From the IMG/VR virus record IMGVR_UViG_3300010373_000117, positions 1 to 27,246 of that record: 27,246 bases of DNA; one strand, 5' to 3'. The notes below the pieces were generated by a model that saw only the letters and a program-made list of their open reading frames with translations, did no database searches and was not told the origin of the DNA. A program made the translations under genes and the position numbers. The DNA comes from a virus. This document shows, in pieces, positions 1 through 6,990 of the stretch (position 1 is the stretch's first letter; each line of letters opens with the position of its first letter).

Positions 1-314
1 TATCTTTATTTGATTTAAGTATTGCTGTTTTTAGAAATTTAGATTTTTCATCAAACCCAGATGTAAGGATATACCCACGTAGGGAGGACTGTGTTTACGA
101 AGAAGAGTGGAAAATTATAAACGATGCTAGAAAAAAGGAGGTTATGGACGGGAAGGCCATCTATTGTAATCTTGTTTACGACTCAGATGGTATTCTTCAT
201 CTGCGAGTTAGTTACAAGCCGGACGGTGGTTACATATGTCCGCATTTCATGGACTTTGAGATTAAAAAATTATTAGGGATTTTTAAAGATGAAAAAGAAA
301 AACCCAACGCATAA
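1..314 (+). CDS. Hypothetical protein, 3' part only
   Basis: An open frame enters the window (first full codon at base 3) and stops with TAA at 312-314, giving the last 103 residues of a protein whose start lies outside. The fragment is charged and soluble, with no membrane segment or motif I recognise. Its ending KDEKEKPNA overlaps the start of the next gene at 289 by 26 bases, the compact packing used throughout this phage. The other two frames on this strand hit stops within the first 20 bases. Function unknown. Confidence 0.6.
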   Translation, partial: SLFDLSIAVFRNLDFSSNPDVRIYPRREDCVYEEEWKIINDARKKEVMDGKAIYCNLVYDSDGILHLRVSYKPDGGYICPHFMDFEIKKLLGIFKDEKEKPNA

Positions 315-501
315 GCTCTCAAAAAGAGACCGTTTCATGCTTTATGAGGTTAGGTGGTTTAATACCCTTGCGTGGCTCAGAAGGCTTGAAAAGGACCTAG
401 AAGGCCCTTTCTATAAGTGGTCATGCAATGATGAATCTTGCCAGGAAACTAATTGCTTTATGATAGACGGCCATACTGGTGAGTGGGTCAAGGTTCAATA
501 G
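289..501 (+). CDS. Small hypothetical protein with Cys/His cluster
   Basis: A 70-residue protein with a basic N-terminus (MKKKNPTHK) followed by an aromatic and charged helix. Near the C-terminus, C46, C51, C56 and H62 are spaced so that they could bind a metal (C-x4-C-x4-C-x5-H). This is only a spacing argument and I match it to no named family. The start overlaps the previous gene by 26 bases, and a weak AGGGA lies about 10 bases upstream. About 50 bases separate it from the next gene. Function unknown. Confidence 0.5.
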   Translation: MKKKNPTHKLSKRDRFMLYEVRWFNTLAWLRRLEKDLEGPFYKWSCNDESCQETNCFMIDGHTGEWVKVQ

Positions 502-550
502 CATACTACTGTTGTTTTAACGACTCTATGATATAATTATCCTCATAAAT

Positions 551-832
551 ATGAGCATAATAATAAATAAAGATATTGTGGAGGGATTGGGGCTTTCTGG
601 ATACCCTATGGCTATTGCCAGGGACTCAAAGTTTCATGTCATGGGTATTTTGCATGGGATGAGGCTGGTTTCAATGGCTCTCCCATTCAGCCCTGCGGCA
701 GATATGGAGGGAGATCCTGTATTTGATACTATACACATAGCATTAGAAAAATATTTTAATAAAGACATAATTCTAAAGATTTATTATAACAATGGGGAAG
801 AGCTATGGCACGCGGACGATATAAAGTACTAG
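551..832 (+). CDS. Hypothetical protein (93 aa)
   Basis: The protein begins MSIIINKDIVEG and has a hydrophobic, glycine-rich first half and a more charged second half. I see no recognisable motif. The start is odd: there is no Shine-Dalgarno sequence in front of it. Instead a TATAAT at 532-537, with CTGTTG 17 bases upstream of it as a possible -35, would start transcription only a few bases before the ATG, so this message could be nearly leaderless. The 3' end overlaps the next gene by 28 bases. Function unknown. Confidence 0.5.
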   Translation: MSIIINKDIVEGLGLSGYPMAIARDSKFHVMGILHGMRLVSMALPFSPAADMEGDPVFDTIHIALEKYFNKDIILKIYYNNGEELWHADDIKY

Positions 833-1200
833 AAAACGATCAGCTTGTTTACGAGGAGATTTTAGAGGAGGTCGTTTACGACGAAAAAGGGAAGGTTATT
901 TATGACGAGAATGGTAAGTTTGTCTATAAGGACGTAAAGGAGAACATTTCCGATTTTAACTTGATTCCAGACGGTTTACGAAGGGGAGAGCTAAAGGCTA
1001 GGCTATCTCTAGAAATGGCCATGAGGGACCACTGGGTTAAGTCTAAGCAGTGGTTACAGCATCTGAACAATAAGCGAAAGCTTGGCGACGATGACCATGA
1101 GAAGATTGAGGATAAGATACCTACCTGGAAAGAGGGCCTTGATATCAGGAATGCCAGGATAGAGGAGCTTAGGAAGAAGATTGAGAGAGCCAGAATGTGA
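805..1200 (+). CDS. Hypothetical charged protein with short internal repeat
   Basis: A 131-residue, highly charged soluble protein. Residues about 15-45 hold an imperfect repeat of the form VYDEKGKVIYDENGKFVY, likely short beta-hairpin strands. The C-terminal half is helical and ends in a basic coiled-coil-like stretch (RIEELRKKIERARM). The start is well supported by GGGGAAG just upstream of the ATG. The stop overlaps the GTG start of the next gene (ATGTGA), which suggests translational coupling. Family unknown. Confidence 0.55.
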   Translation: MARGRYKVLENDQLVYEEILEEVVYDEKGKVIYDENGKFVYKDVKENISDFNLIPDGLRRGELKARLSLEMAMRDHWVKSKQWLQHLNNKRKLGDDDHEKIEDKIPTWKEGLDIRNARIEELRKKIERARM

Positions 1201-1532
1201 GCGAAAAGGTTTTAGACTTTAAAATGACTACCGCGGATGGTAGGGTTGTATCTGTTGTAGAGAGGGCTAAGGAACTTGGGTTTTGCTTAGAGATTAACTT
1301 TGATGTTGATTGGACATTTACGCATGAATGGTGGTCGCCTAGGATTGAATGCATAAAGAAGTCACCTCCAATAGTAGCAATTGAGATTGTTCAGAAAAAT
1401 CTAGATTTGTTCTTTAGTGAGCTTAACCCAGTTAAGGAAAAATTCTTAAAATGCGTACAGGCGGAGCTGCCTAAGGTTATTCAAAAAGTTCCGGCTATTT
1501 ACGAAGAGGGTAGCAAATGTGAGCAAAAATGA
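1197..1532 (+). CDS. Hypothetical protein, paralogue A of a tandem pair
   Basis: A 111-residue protein starting at a GTG inside the previous stop (ATGTGAGC). Its N-terminal half aligns with the next gene: both are 111 residues and share DFK at the start, a DGR turn, then ERAKELG, an F about 8 residues on, and a W-x-PR motif near residue 46. The C-terminal halves differ: this one carries a helical segment rich in Val, Leu and Lys. The pair looks like a tandem duplication that has diverged. I do not recognise the family. Confidence 0.5.
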   Translation: MSEKVLDFKMTTADGRVVSVVERAKELGFCLEINFDVDWTFTHEWWSPRIECIKKSPPIVAIEIVQKNLDLFFSELNPVKEKFLKCVQAELPKVIQKVPAIYEEGSKCEQK

Positions 1533-1854
1533 AGCCTTTGATTTCAAAATAGGGTTCGATGGCAGATGGGAGTCTATCGGTAAGATTATAGAAAGAGCAA
1601 AAGAGCTTGGCCTGAGCCTGAGAATGCACTTCAATGCTGAGGATATTGTGAATGGAACGTTCTGGCCGCCTAGGACATCTATTCATAAGGATGTTTATCT
1701 CTCTGCAACTGCTGATAGTGATTTGGCGGCTCAGAGGTGGGGAGAAGAGGCATATTTCCGAGAGCAGTTTGGGTTTTCTGAAGCAGAGTTTACTGTAATT
1801 ATGCAAAGAGAGCTTATTAGGCAGATAGAGGTTATTTTAAGGCAAGCCGAGTGA
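1519..1854 (+). CDS. Hypothetical protein, paralogue B of a tandem pair
   Basis: A 111-residue protein beginning at GTG (1519) and overlapping paralogue A by 14 bases. It repeats the same N-terminal layout: FDFK, DGRW, IIERAKELGLSL, F, then FWPPR near residue 50. The C-terminal half is helical and ends in a basic and acidic coil (MQRELIRQIEVILRQAE), unlike paralogue A. Both copies being kept, of equal length and in tandem, suggests that each has a use, perhaps as a heteromer. That is inference and no function is known. Confidence 0.5.
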   Translation: MSKNEAFDFKIGFDGRWESIGKIIERAKELGLSLRMHFNAEDIVNGTFWPPRTSIHKDVYLSATADSDLAAQRWGEEAYFREQFGFSEAEFTVIMQRELIRQIEVILRQAE

Positions 1855-2054
1855 GACGCGAAGACTTTGACTGGGATTTAGCTTATAATGAGCGCTTTAG
1901 TGACATTGATAGCGAAGAAATCGAGAAAATTTCAGAAGTATGCGCTTATTTGGGTAAAATGCTAGCAAAGCCGCCAATAGGCTATGATTTAACGCTATAT
2001 GACAAGATTTGCCGTAAGATTTTATTCTATGAGCATCTAGAGAGGGGCGGATAA
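1851..2054 (+). CDS. Small hypothetical acidic protein
   Basis: A 67-residue protein from a GTG start that shares GTGA with the stop of the gene before it. The first third is acidic (DFDWDLAYNERFSDIDSEEIE); the rest is predicted helical, ending HLERGG. There is no membrane segment and no recognised motif. It sits in an unbroken run of small co-directional genes and is probably translated by coupling. Confidence 0.45.
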   Translation: MRREDFDWDLAYNERFSDIDSEEIEKISEVCAYLGKMLAKPPIGYDLTLYDKICRKILFYEHLERGG

Positions 2055-2055
2055 G

Positions 2056-2439
2056 ATGGATAAATATTTAAGCCTGGTCGACAAGGATAAATGGAAATCT
2101 AGATATACAGTAGATTTCTCAAATTGTCCAAAGATACAGTGGAGACACAACGGAGACAATAGAGACGTAATAGATAAAGAGGAGCAAAACCTAAAAGATG
2201 GAAAGGTTATATACGTCGAGCCATTTAATGACTGGGGAGGCGACGCTTCTACAGGCGGAATAAAATTTGAATTCAGAAACGAGAATAAAAGAGTTGTTGG
2301 CGGATGGATTCCTCTTTCATATATACTTGGCATCAATCTTGATATGATTGATGGTACATGCATGTCTTATGTTGATGGAGGTGGATTAGATACTATTAGG
2401 AATTTAGAAGGGTATGACGATGAAAGAGATGACATTTGA
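2056..2439 (+). CDS. Hypothetical protein (127 aa)
   Basis: A soluble protein preceded by a good ribosome site (GAGAGGGGCGG) ending about 5 bases before the ATG. The middle has Trp/Gly-rich beta-strand-like segments (FNDWGGDASTGGIKFEF and VVGGWIPLSYILG); the tail is acidic (YDDERDDI). The stop overlaps the next gene by about 20 bases. I find no catalytic motif and no recognisable family. Confidence 0.5.
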   Translation: MDKYLSLVDKDKWKSRYTVDFSNCPKIQWRHNGDNRDVIDKEEQNLKDGKVIYVEPFNDWGGDASTGGIKFEFRNENKRVVGGWIPLSYILGINLDMIDGTCMSYVDGGGLDTIRNLEGYDDERDDI

Positions 2440-3268
2440 CGATTGTAAGAAGCTTGAGAAAGTAACAAAGAAAGTAGATGAATTGCTTAAATGTTTATGT
2501 CTTCCATATAATCATGGTAAAATAGATTATCTTCATTTGTGTGCAATGATTGTTATTAGCGGAAGATTAAATAGCAAATTTCCTGGTTCTCACAATAATG
2601 TCGCGTCTATATCCAATATTCTATGCATTGATTATGGGGCCGCAAGTTATATGTGTTTTTGGCTTACTGCTTCTGGACATTTAGAGCCAACCTCAACTGA
2701 TGCAGATATTAAGTTAAGTCCTATAGGACTAGAATATGTAGAAAGGTATGTTAAAGACAATCTTTTCATATTATTCCGTAACAGGATGTTTGAGGCAATC
2801 AACGAAGAGCTATACCCTGGAGAGAGTCAATCAGAAGGGATAGAACCAGAAAACTCCATGTTGAACATAAAGATTGGAAAAGATAATTGCTCAAAGCAGT
2901 TATACGAGAAGATTCTAGAGCTTCCTTGTGTTTGGATGTGCTATTTTGGAATTATGGAGCCGTATACGGCTGACCCGAAGAAGGACGCGAAGAATCAGCT
3001 AAGCTTCGATATTTGCATGAATAGGTTAGAAAAGAAGAATACGAGTGAGTATATTGCAGATATTATAGGTAATATTCTTAATAAAGTTGTTAACCTGCCG
3101 GAAGATTTACGAAGAGAATACATTAATGAAGATGACCTACTGCATCTACACTATAGGGACTTTAATTTTAGTACTTACGTTAACGGAAAAATAATTAGAA
3201 TATGGCGTGGTGACGATGATGATAAATTTAGGGGAAATATTAATGACAGAACAAAAACCATTCCCTAA
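2420..3268 (+). CDS. Hypothetical protein with winged-helix-like N-terminus
   Basis: A 282-residue protein. Two ATGs lie at 2414 and 2420; I chose 2420 because an AGAAGGG element is better spaced for it. Residues about 35-110 look like a winged helix: a helical region, a segment resembling a recognition helix (ISNILCIDYGAASYMCFWL), the turn TASGHLEP, a short strand DADIKLS and then PIGLEYVERYV, similar to the end of many transcription-regulator wings. The remaining 170 residues have no recognised domain. It may bind DNA, but this is inference from pattern only. It overlaps the ligase-like gene by 26 bases. Confidence 0.5.
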   Translation: MKEMTFDDCKKLEKVTKKVDELLKCLCLPYNHGKIDYLHLCAMIVISGRLNSKFPGSHNNVASISNILCIDYGAASYMCFWLTASGHLEPTSTDADIKLSPIGLEYVERYVKDNLFILFRNRMFEAINEELYPGESQSEGIEPENSMLNIKIGKDNCSKQLYEKILELPCVWMCYFGIMEPYTADPKKDAKNQLSFDICMNRLEKKNTSEYIADIIGNILNKVVNLPEDLRREYINEDDLLHLHYRDFNFSTYVNGKIIRIWRGDDDDKFRGNINDRTKTIP

Positions 3269-4124
3269 CTTCCTGGGCAAGATTGAAAGAGGAAACCTAT
3301 TAGACTTTGCTGATGCTGTTGTATTAACAGAAAAGATGGATGGAAGCTACTTTCAGTTCGGTTGGTATGAGGGCGAGTTCAGGATGAGGACTAAGAATAC
3401 GCAAGATTACGAAGGTATTCCTAAGATGTTTAGTAAGGTTGTTAAGGAGCTAAATGAGCACAAGGATACGTTTCCGAAAAATGTTATTTTCTGCTGCGAG
3501 TACTTTCAGAAACCTAAACATAATGCTATTTGTTATGACTTCTCAAGCATTGGAGATATTGATAAAGATAGTTGTTTCCTTTTTATAATTTACGTAAGGA
3601 GTTTGACCGATAACCCGAATGAAGGGATTTGGCTTTTCCCTGGTAAATTTGGAAACTGTTACATTGGATACGTTCCTGATGTAACTTATGCTAATTATTC
3701 AGATCCGTGCCAAATGGCTGAGAGCGCCTATGGGGCAATCAGAGAAGGGATTGTCATGACAAATGCTAGAGGAGAACGATTCAAGTACGTAACAGACCAC
3801 TTCAAAGAGGTTCATGTCGGCCAGAGAAAGCCAAAGCGCCAGCATCCAGAGCTTGATTCAGTATGGTTCCCTTATATAGCAGGGCTTAAGGCTAGGGTTA
3901 ATAAGGCTATATTCAGGCTTAAAGAGGCCGGTATAGAGTTCAATAAGAGCACGTTTGGTAAGGTTATAGGCTCTACTGTTAATGACTTACTGGATGAAGA
4001 GAGCCAGAACATAAAGGAAGAGCTGTTCAGGTTCCATGAGAAGTCGTTTAAGAAGAAGGTTAATGCGGCTATTGTTGATATATTGTTTGATAAGTTGAGA
4101 GAGGAACCTTTAAGTGAGCGATAA
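3243..4124 (+). CDS. ATP-dependent RNA/DNA ligase-like nucleotidyltransferase
   Basis: A 293-residue protein of the covalent nucleotidyltransferase superfamily, which seals nucleic-acid nicks via a lysyl-AMP intermediate. Visible motifs in order: motif I EKMDGS with nucleophile K31; motif III-like IFCCEYF near residue 82; motif IV EGIVM near residue 170; and motif V-like FKYVTDHFKEV shortly after. The C-terminal 100 residues are helical. Length and motif spacing resemble phage RNA ligases of the Rnl2/RNA_ligase type better than full DNA ligases, which need an OB fold. An open frame extends 36 bases further upstream, but GGGGA precedes the ATG at 3243. Two tRNA genes in the same phage make RNA repair a reasonable role. 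Confidence 0.72.
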   Translation: MTEQKPFPNFLGKIERGNLLDFADAVVLTEKMDGSYFQFGWYEGEFRMRTKNTQDYEGIPKMFSKVVKELNEHKDTFPKNVIFCCEYFQKPKHNAICYDFSSIGDIDKDSCFLFIIYVRSLTDNPNEGIWLFPGKFGNCYIGYVPDVTYANYSDPCQMAESAYGAIREGIVMTNARGERFKYVTDHFKEVHVGQRKPKRQHPELDSVWFPYIAGLKARVNKAIFRLKEAGIEFNKSTFGKVIGSTVNDLLDEESQNIKEELFRFHEKSFKKKVNAAIVDILFDKLREEPLSER

Positions 4125-4338
4125 AGAAAAAGACAATCCTGTAAAAGTTCTGTCGTTTAGTGGGCCAAGAAAAGATAAAGATTATGATTATTATACTGAC
4201 GAAGAGTATATTGAAGAGCAAAGATGTTATATTTTAGAGCTTTTAGATGACAACCAGTCACTATTCGAAGAGATTGTAAGGCTTAAGAATAAACTGGGAG
4301 AAGAGGTAACTGTTACGGAGGTTGACGAAAGCAAATGA
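4114..4338 (+). CDS. Small acidic hypothetical protein
   Basis: A 74-residue protein from a GTG start preceded by AGAGGAA inside the ligase-like gene, which it overlaps by 11 bases. It is strongly charged, with a tyrosine/aspartate-rich stretch (DKDYDYYTDEEYIEEQ) and a C-terminal helix that could form a short coiled coil. Its stop shares ATGA with the next small gene. No family recognised. Confidence 0.45.
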   Translation: MSDKEKDNPVKVLSFSGPRKDKDYDYYTDEEYIEEQRCYILELLDDNQSLFEEIVRLKNKLGEEVTVTEVDESK

Positions 4339-4484
4339 CAAATGAAGATATTATTAAAGCTCTACGAAATGAAGTAGACGAACTTAAGAATGAAGTTAAA
4401 AAGCTTGAAGAACAAAACCATAATTATGCAAGAACGATTGTTGAGCTGTGCAGTAGAGTTGTTCGGAATGAGGGGATTGAGTAA
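4335..4484 (+). CDS. 49-residue coiled-coil peptide
   Basis: A short frame starting in the ATGA overlap with the previous stop and ending TAA at 4482-4484. The middle of the product has regular hydrophobic spacing (LRNEVDELKNEVKKLEEQ), typical of a two-stranded coiled coil, followed by a helical tail. The next gene starts 2 bases after its stop. It is chosen over a longer overlapping frame because the junctions on both sides fit the local pattern of tight coupling. Function unknown. Confidence 0.5.
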   Translation: MTNEDIIKALRNEVDELKNEVKKLEEQNHNYARTIVELCSRVVRNEGIE

Positions 4485-4485
4485 G

Positions 4486-4683
4486 ATGCCAATAGATGCT
4501 GAAGAAATTATGGACGTCATTAAAATAAAATCAGAAGCCCTTTCAGCAAGAATTGATAACCTTGGAGAGAGGATTAGTAATCTTGATGAGGGCAAGATAG
4601 AGGTAGACTTTTATTTAAGTTGTATTTTTTGGTATTTTTTAGTAAAAGTAATGGTTACGGTAGCGGCGATGATATGCAAATAA
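4486..4683 (+). CDS. Small membrane protein 1 (C-terminal TM segment)
   Basis: A 65-residue protein starting 2 bases after the preceding stop, with GGGGA in front of it. Residues 1-40 form an acidic amphipathic helix (IDNLGERISNLDEG); residues about 41-64 are a hydrophobic segment rich in Phe, Tyr, Trp and Val that should cross the membrane. It is the first of three consecutive genes with the same layout: soluble N-terminus and one C-terminal membrane helix. Size and shape would fit a holin or a small membrane modulator, but there is no lysozyme gene nearby to support lysis. Confidence 0.5.
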   Translation: MPIDAEEIMDVIKIKSEALSARIDNLGERISNLDEGKIEVDFYLSCIFWYFLVKVMVTVAAMICK

Positions 4684-4847
4684 ATAACGAAGATATTATA
4701 GACCCAATTTCGTTTAAGATTAACTACCTTACAACAATTACCGGCCTAACTCTAAATCACTGTAGAGACATAAACATTGCCGTAACTTGTATTTGGTGTT
4801 ATCTGGCAATAAGAGCATTGATTGAGGTTTTTATATGGCTGAAATAA
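4674..4847 (+). CDS. Small membrane protein 2 (C-terminal TM segment)
   Basis: A 57-residue protein overlapping the previous gene by 10 bases; I use the ATG at 4674 rather than a further upstream start lying within the previous gene. Residues 1-30 are polar, and residues about 33-55 are a hydrophobic helix (AVTCIWCYLAIRALIEVF) ending in WLK. It overlaps the next gene by 13 bases. Middle member of the three-gene membrane cluster; function unknown. Confidence 0.5.
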   Translation: MQINNEDIIDPISFKINYLTTITGLTLNHCRDINIAVTCIWCYLAIRALIEVFIWLK

Positions 4848-5026
4848 GCGCACTTAATGAATTAGCAACAAAACTTGCTTCTATTTCTAGTAGCGTTGGA
4901 AATGCGTGGGTTGTTCGGCAATATTTCGAAATGGCCAAAGAAGTGTTTTATATAGTCGTCGCATTTATTGCTATAAGATACGCATATCGGGTACTTAGGG
5001 CAGTCGTTACTGAATATACCATATGA
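4835..5026 (+). CDS. Small membrane protein 3 (C-terminal TM segment)
   Basis: A 63-residue protein beginning MAEISALNELATKLAS, an amphipathic helix, followed by a hydrophobic membrane helix at about residues 36-50 (VFYIVVAFIAIRYAY) and a basic end. It overlaps both neighbours: 13 bases upstream and an ATGA at its stop. Layout matches the two genes before it although the sequences are not clearly alike. A cluster of holin-like proteins or subunits of one membrane complex are both possible. Confidence 0.5.
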   Translation: MAEISALNELATKLASISSSVGNAWVVRQYFEMAKEVFYIVVAFIAIRYAYRVLRAVVTEYTI

Positions 5027-5092
5027 AGATAAAATCAGAGGAAGGCAGAAAATGATTAAAAAATTATTATCAACAGCAATGAGGAGCTTTAA

Positions 5093-5170
5093 ATGACAAT
5101 AGGTTTAGTTGTTTCGTTTATTTTGATGGTAGTGGCCACTGTAGCTTTAGTTGCATTTTTATCTTTATAG
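5093..5170 (+). CDS. 25-residue single-TM micropeptide
   Basis: A tiny frame MTIGLVVSFILMVVATVALV with a strong ribosome site (GAGGAGC, 7 bases before the ATG). Nearly the whole product is one membrane helix. The same spacing and sequence of the start region (GGAGCTTTAAA then ATG) recurs at the next gene at 5181, so the start looks genuine. A still smaller frame at 5052-5096 (14 residues, MIKKLLSTAMRSFK) precedes it and overlaps by ATGA; it may act as a coupling leader rather than a protein. Confidence 0.45.
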   Translation: MTIGLVVSFILMVVATVALVAFLSL

Positions 5171-5180
5171 GAGCTTTAAA

Positions 5181-5657
5181 ATGACCAAAGAAGAGCTTGA
5201 ACTTGAGCTTTCAAATTGCAAGCAATATTCTGGGCAGCTTGAGAAGATTAATGAGTCTAGAAATGAACAAATCTATGAATTATCAAGAAAGCTTGAGTCT
5301 GAAGTAAACGATATTAAGTTAAATCACATGAATGAGGTTTCAGAGCTTAGGGCTATCATCAAGAAGCGAGATGACGAAATTCAGTATATGAATGATACGT
5401 ATAAGCCATGCGAAAACACTAAGATTCAGATGTTGCGGGAAAAGGATTCTGAAATAGAAAAGTTGAAGAATGAGATTAAGGAGCTTATGGATAAAAAAGA
5501 GCGCCTTTTCGATAAGTATAGACACATTGAAAGTGAGTTAACGGAAGCTAAGCAAGAAAATGAAAAAATGACAACATTCTTAGAGAAGCAGAAGGAAGCA
5601 TACATTGATTTCTTAGGTGACGACTCTGATAGCTGCTGTGGATGTTGCGAATGCTAA
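5181..5657 (+). CDS. Coiled-coil protein with C-terminal cysteine cluster
   Basis: A 158-residue protein, almost wholly charged alpha helix. Residues 1-65 and 80-140 carry continuous heptad-like spacing rich in Glu and Lys, split by a break around DTYKPCEN (72-79). The last seven residues are CCGCCEC, following an acidic DDSDS, and could bind a metal or form disulphides. The frame is open 30 bases further upstream, but the ATG at 5181 has AGGAG at the right distance. There is no signal peptide or membrane segment. Function unknown; a structural spacer or partner for the membrane peptides is possible. Confidence 0.55.
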   Translation: MTKEELELELSNCKQYSGQLEKINESRNEQIYELSRKLESEVNDIKLNHMNEVSELRAIIKKRDDEIQYMNDTYKPCENTKIQMLREKDSEIEKLKNEIKELMDKKERLFDKYRHIESELTEAKQENEKMTTFLEKQKEAYIDFLGDDSDSCCGCCEC

Positions 5658-5734
5658 TGCTGTCGATAGCAGCATTTATTGCCGGCTGCATTGTTGGACG
5701 GTTATTTTTTTATATGTTTTCCAAGATTGATTAA
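5651..5734 (+). CDS. 27-residue single-TM micropeptide
   Basis: A short frame MLMLSIAAFIAGCIVGRLFFYM overlapping the end of the coiled-coil gene by 7 bases. The product is one hydrophobic helix with a GxxxG-like face (AGCIVGR) and a charged end (SKID). There is no separate Shine-Dalgarno sequence, so coupling to the gene before it would be needed. It resembles the other micropeptides at 5093, 6826 and 7258 in size and character only. Confidence 0.35.
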   Translation: MLMLSIAAFIAGCIVGRLFFYMFSKID

Positions 5735-5831
5735 ATTATTCCACGCCAAACCGACAAATGCTCACAAAAAATAACAACTTATTCGCTCATCTATATACTC
5801 CCTGGACTACTTCTTTAGGAAAACTACTAGC

Positions 5832-5849
5832 TATAATTCATACATGTAT
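5832..5849 (+). promoter_or_regulatory. Probable -10 element with adjacent palindrome
   Basis: The gap 5735-5876 is the only sizeable break among the early genes. TATAAT lies at 5832-5837, about 40 bases before the ATPase start. No good -35 is present (ACTTCT at 17-base spacing). A perfect 10-base palindrome, ATACATGTAT, sits at 5840-5849, over the expected start site, where a repressor could bind. The downstream ribosome site is TAGGAG. Confidence 0.35.
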
Positions 5850-5876
5850 ATTTACACAACTGTAGGAGAACTTTAA

Positions 5877-6833
5877 ATGGCATTAAGAGCACAGAAACCA
5901 ATGGAAGTTAAGAAAAGACTGAAAGCGTTATTCTATGGTGCAGCTAGCGCTGGAAAGACGTACGCTGCTATACAATTCCCTGCTCCATATCTAATAGATA
6001 CAGAAGGCGGCTCTGAAAACTCTCAGTACGTTAATATGTTAGAAGAAAAAAATGGTGTAATATTTCAAACTAGCGACTTTTCTGAGATATTAACAGAAGT
6101 TAAGTCGTTATTAACGGAGAAACATCCTTACAAGACTCTAATAATAGACCCTCTGACTACAGTATATGCGTCGCTTCTTGATCAATGCGCCCTTAAGTTA
6201 AGCAGAGGCGGAAAGGATGGGACAGAGATGGGCCGTCATTATGCAGAGGCTAATAAGCAGTTTAAGAGACTGTTTAACCTGATTCTTAGATTAGACATGA
6301 ACGTTATAATAACCTCTCATGCAAAGTCTGAATATGGTCCTAATATGGCGGTTATAGGTCAAACATTTGATTGCTATAAGAAGATGGACTATATATTTGA
6401 TTTGGCTATTGAAGTTAAGAAGCACAAAGGTTCCGTTCCAGTTACTGATGGAATTGCTCATTCTGGCAGGGTAGGAACCATCATTAAGACAAGGATATCT
6501 TCCTTTCCTGAAGGAGACTCATTCGAGTTCTCATATCAGAATATAGCTGAAAGATACGGGAAGGACGTTATAAACAAGGTGTCTGAAGCTAAAACTTTAG
6601 CTTCTAAAGGCCAAATTAATGAGATTAAGTCTCTTATATCAGAGCTTAGGGTTCCTTCTGAAGTAGTCGATAGATGGCTATCTAAGGCTAAAGCAGACTG
6701 CTTTGAGGATATGGACTCTGATGTTATCGAAAAATGCATTGATAGCCTTAGAAAGAAGGTTGAGGAAAGAGAAGCTGGTCCTAATGGTTGCGACAGAGTA
6801 GTTCCTATAATGGCAGGAGCTTCAAATGTATAA
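5877..6833 (+). CDS. RecA-core P-loop ATPase, Sak4-like phage recombination protein
   Basis: A 318-residue P-loop ATPase. Walker A GAASAGKT is at residues 21-28 and Walker B TLIID at 87-91; an early acidic strand LIDTEGG (39-45) and the segment MNVIITSHAK, a sensor-like strand, follow the order seen in phage RecA-fold ATPases annotated AAA_24 or Sak4. Sak4 proteins are single-strand annealing or strand-exchange factors that work with SSB in phage recombination. The C-terminal 90 residues (SKGQINEIKSLISEL onward) are helical and could be a small DNA- or partner-binding domain. A strong TAGGAG precedes the ATG, and it is the first gene after a promoter-like gap. No SSB or exonuclease gene is visible nearby. 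Confidence 0.75.
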   Translation: MALRAQKPMEVKKRLKALFYGAASAGKTYAAIQFPAPYLIDTEGGSENSQYVNMLEEKNGVIFQTSDFSEILTEVKSLLTEKHPYKTLIIDPLTTVYASLLDQCALKLSRGGKDGTEMGRHYAEANKQFKRLFNLILRLDMNVIITSHAKSEYGPNMAVIGQTFDCYKKMDYIFDLAIEVKKHKGSVPVTDGIAHSGRVGTIIKTRISSFPEGDSFEFSYQNIAERYGKDVINKVSEAKTLASKGQINEIKSLISELRVPSEVVDRWLSKAKADCFEDMDSDVIEKCIDSLRKKVEEREAGPNGCDRVVPIMAGASNV

Positions 6834-6972
6834 CATCATTATAGCGTCAGGCTTGGCATTATCTGCATTAGTATGCGTCCCTATGGCAATCCTTAGCGGT
6901 TCTAGGAATGAGGTAATATTAATTAGCCTGTTTAACTTTACAAGTATTTTCTTGTGGAAACTGGTTTCATAA
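6826..6972 (+). CDS. 48-residue protein with two TM segments
   Basis: A short frame starting inside the 3' end of the ATPase gene, 8 bases of overlap, with AGGAG well placed before the ATG. Residues 3-23 form one hydrophobic helix and residues about 30-46 (VILISLFNFTSIFLW) a second, joined by the polar turn SGSRNE, so a membrane hairpin is expected. Function unknown; the shape would fit a small holin or a membrane-bound host modulator. Confidence 0.5.
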   Translation: MYNIIIASGLALSALVCVPMAILSGSRNEVILISLFNFTSIFLWKLVS

Positions 6973-6990
6973 ACGTAAATGGAGAACATT

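Noticed and set aside
4390-4485. Upstream extension of the membrane protein at 4486
   Set aside because: It would overlap the coiled-coil peptide frame at 4335-4484 entirely and lacks a ribosome site; the start at 4486 follows GGGGA and the previous stop.
5023-5055. 10-codon frame between small membrane proteins
   Set aside because: Too short to support; probably a by-product of the ATGA junction.
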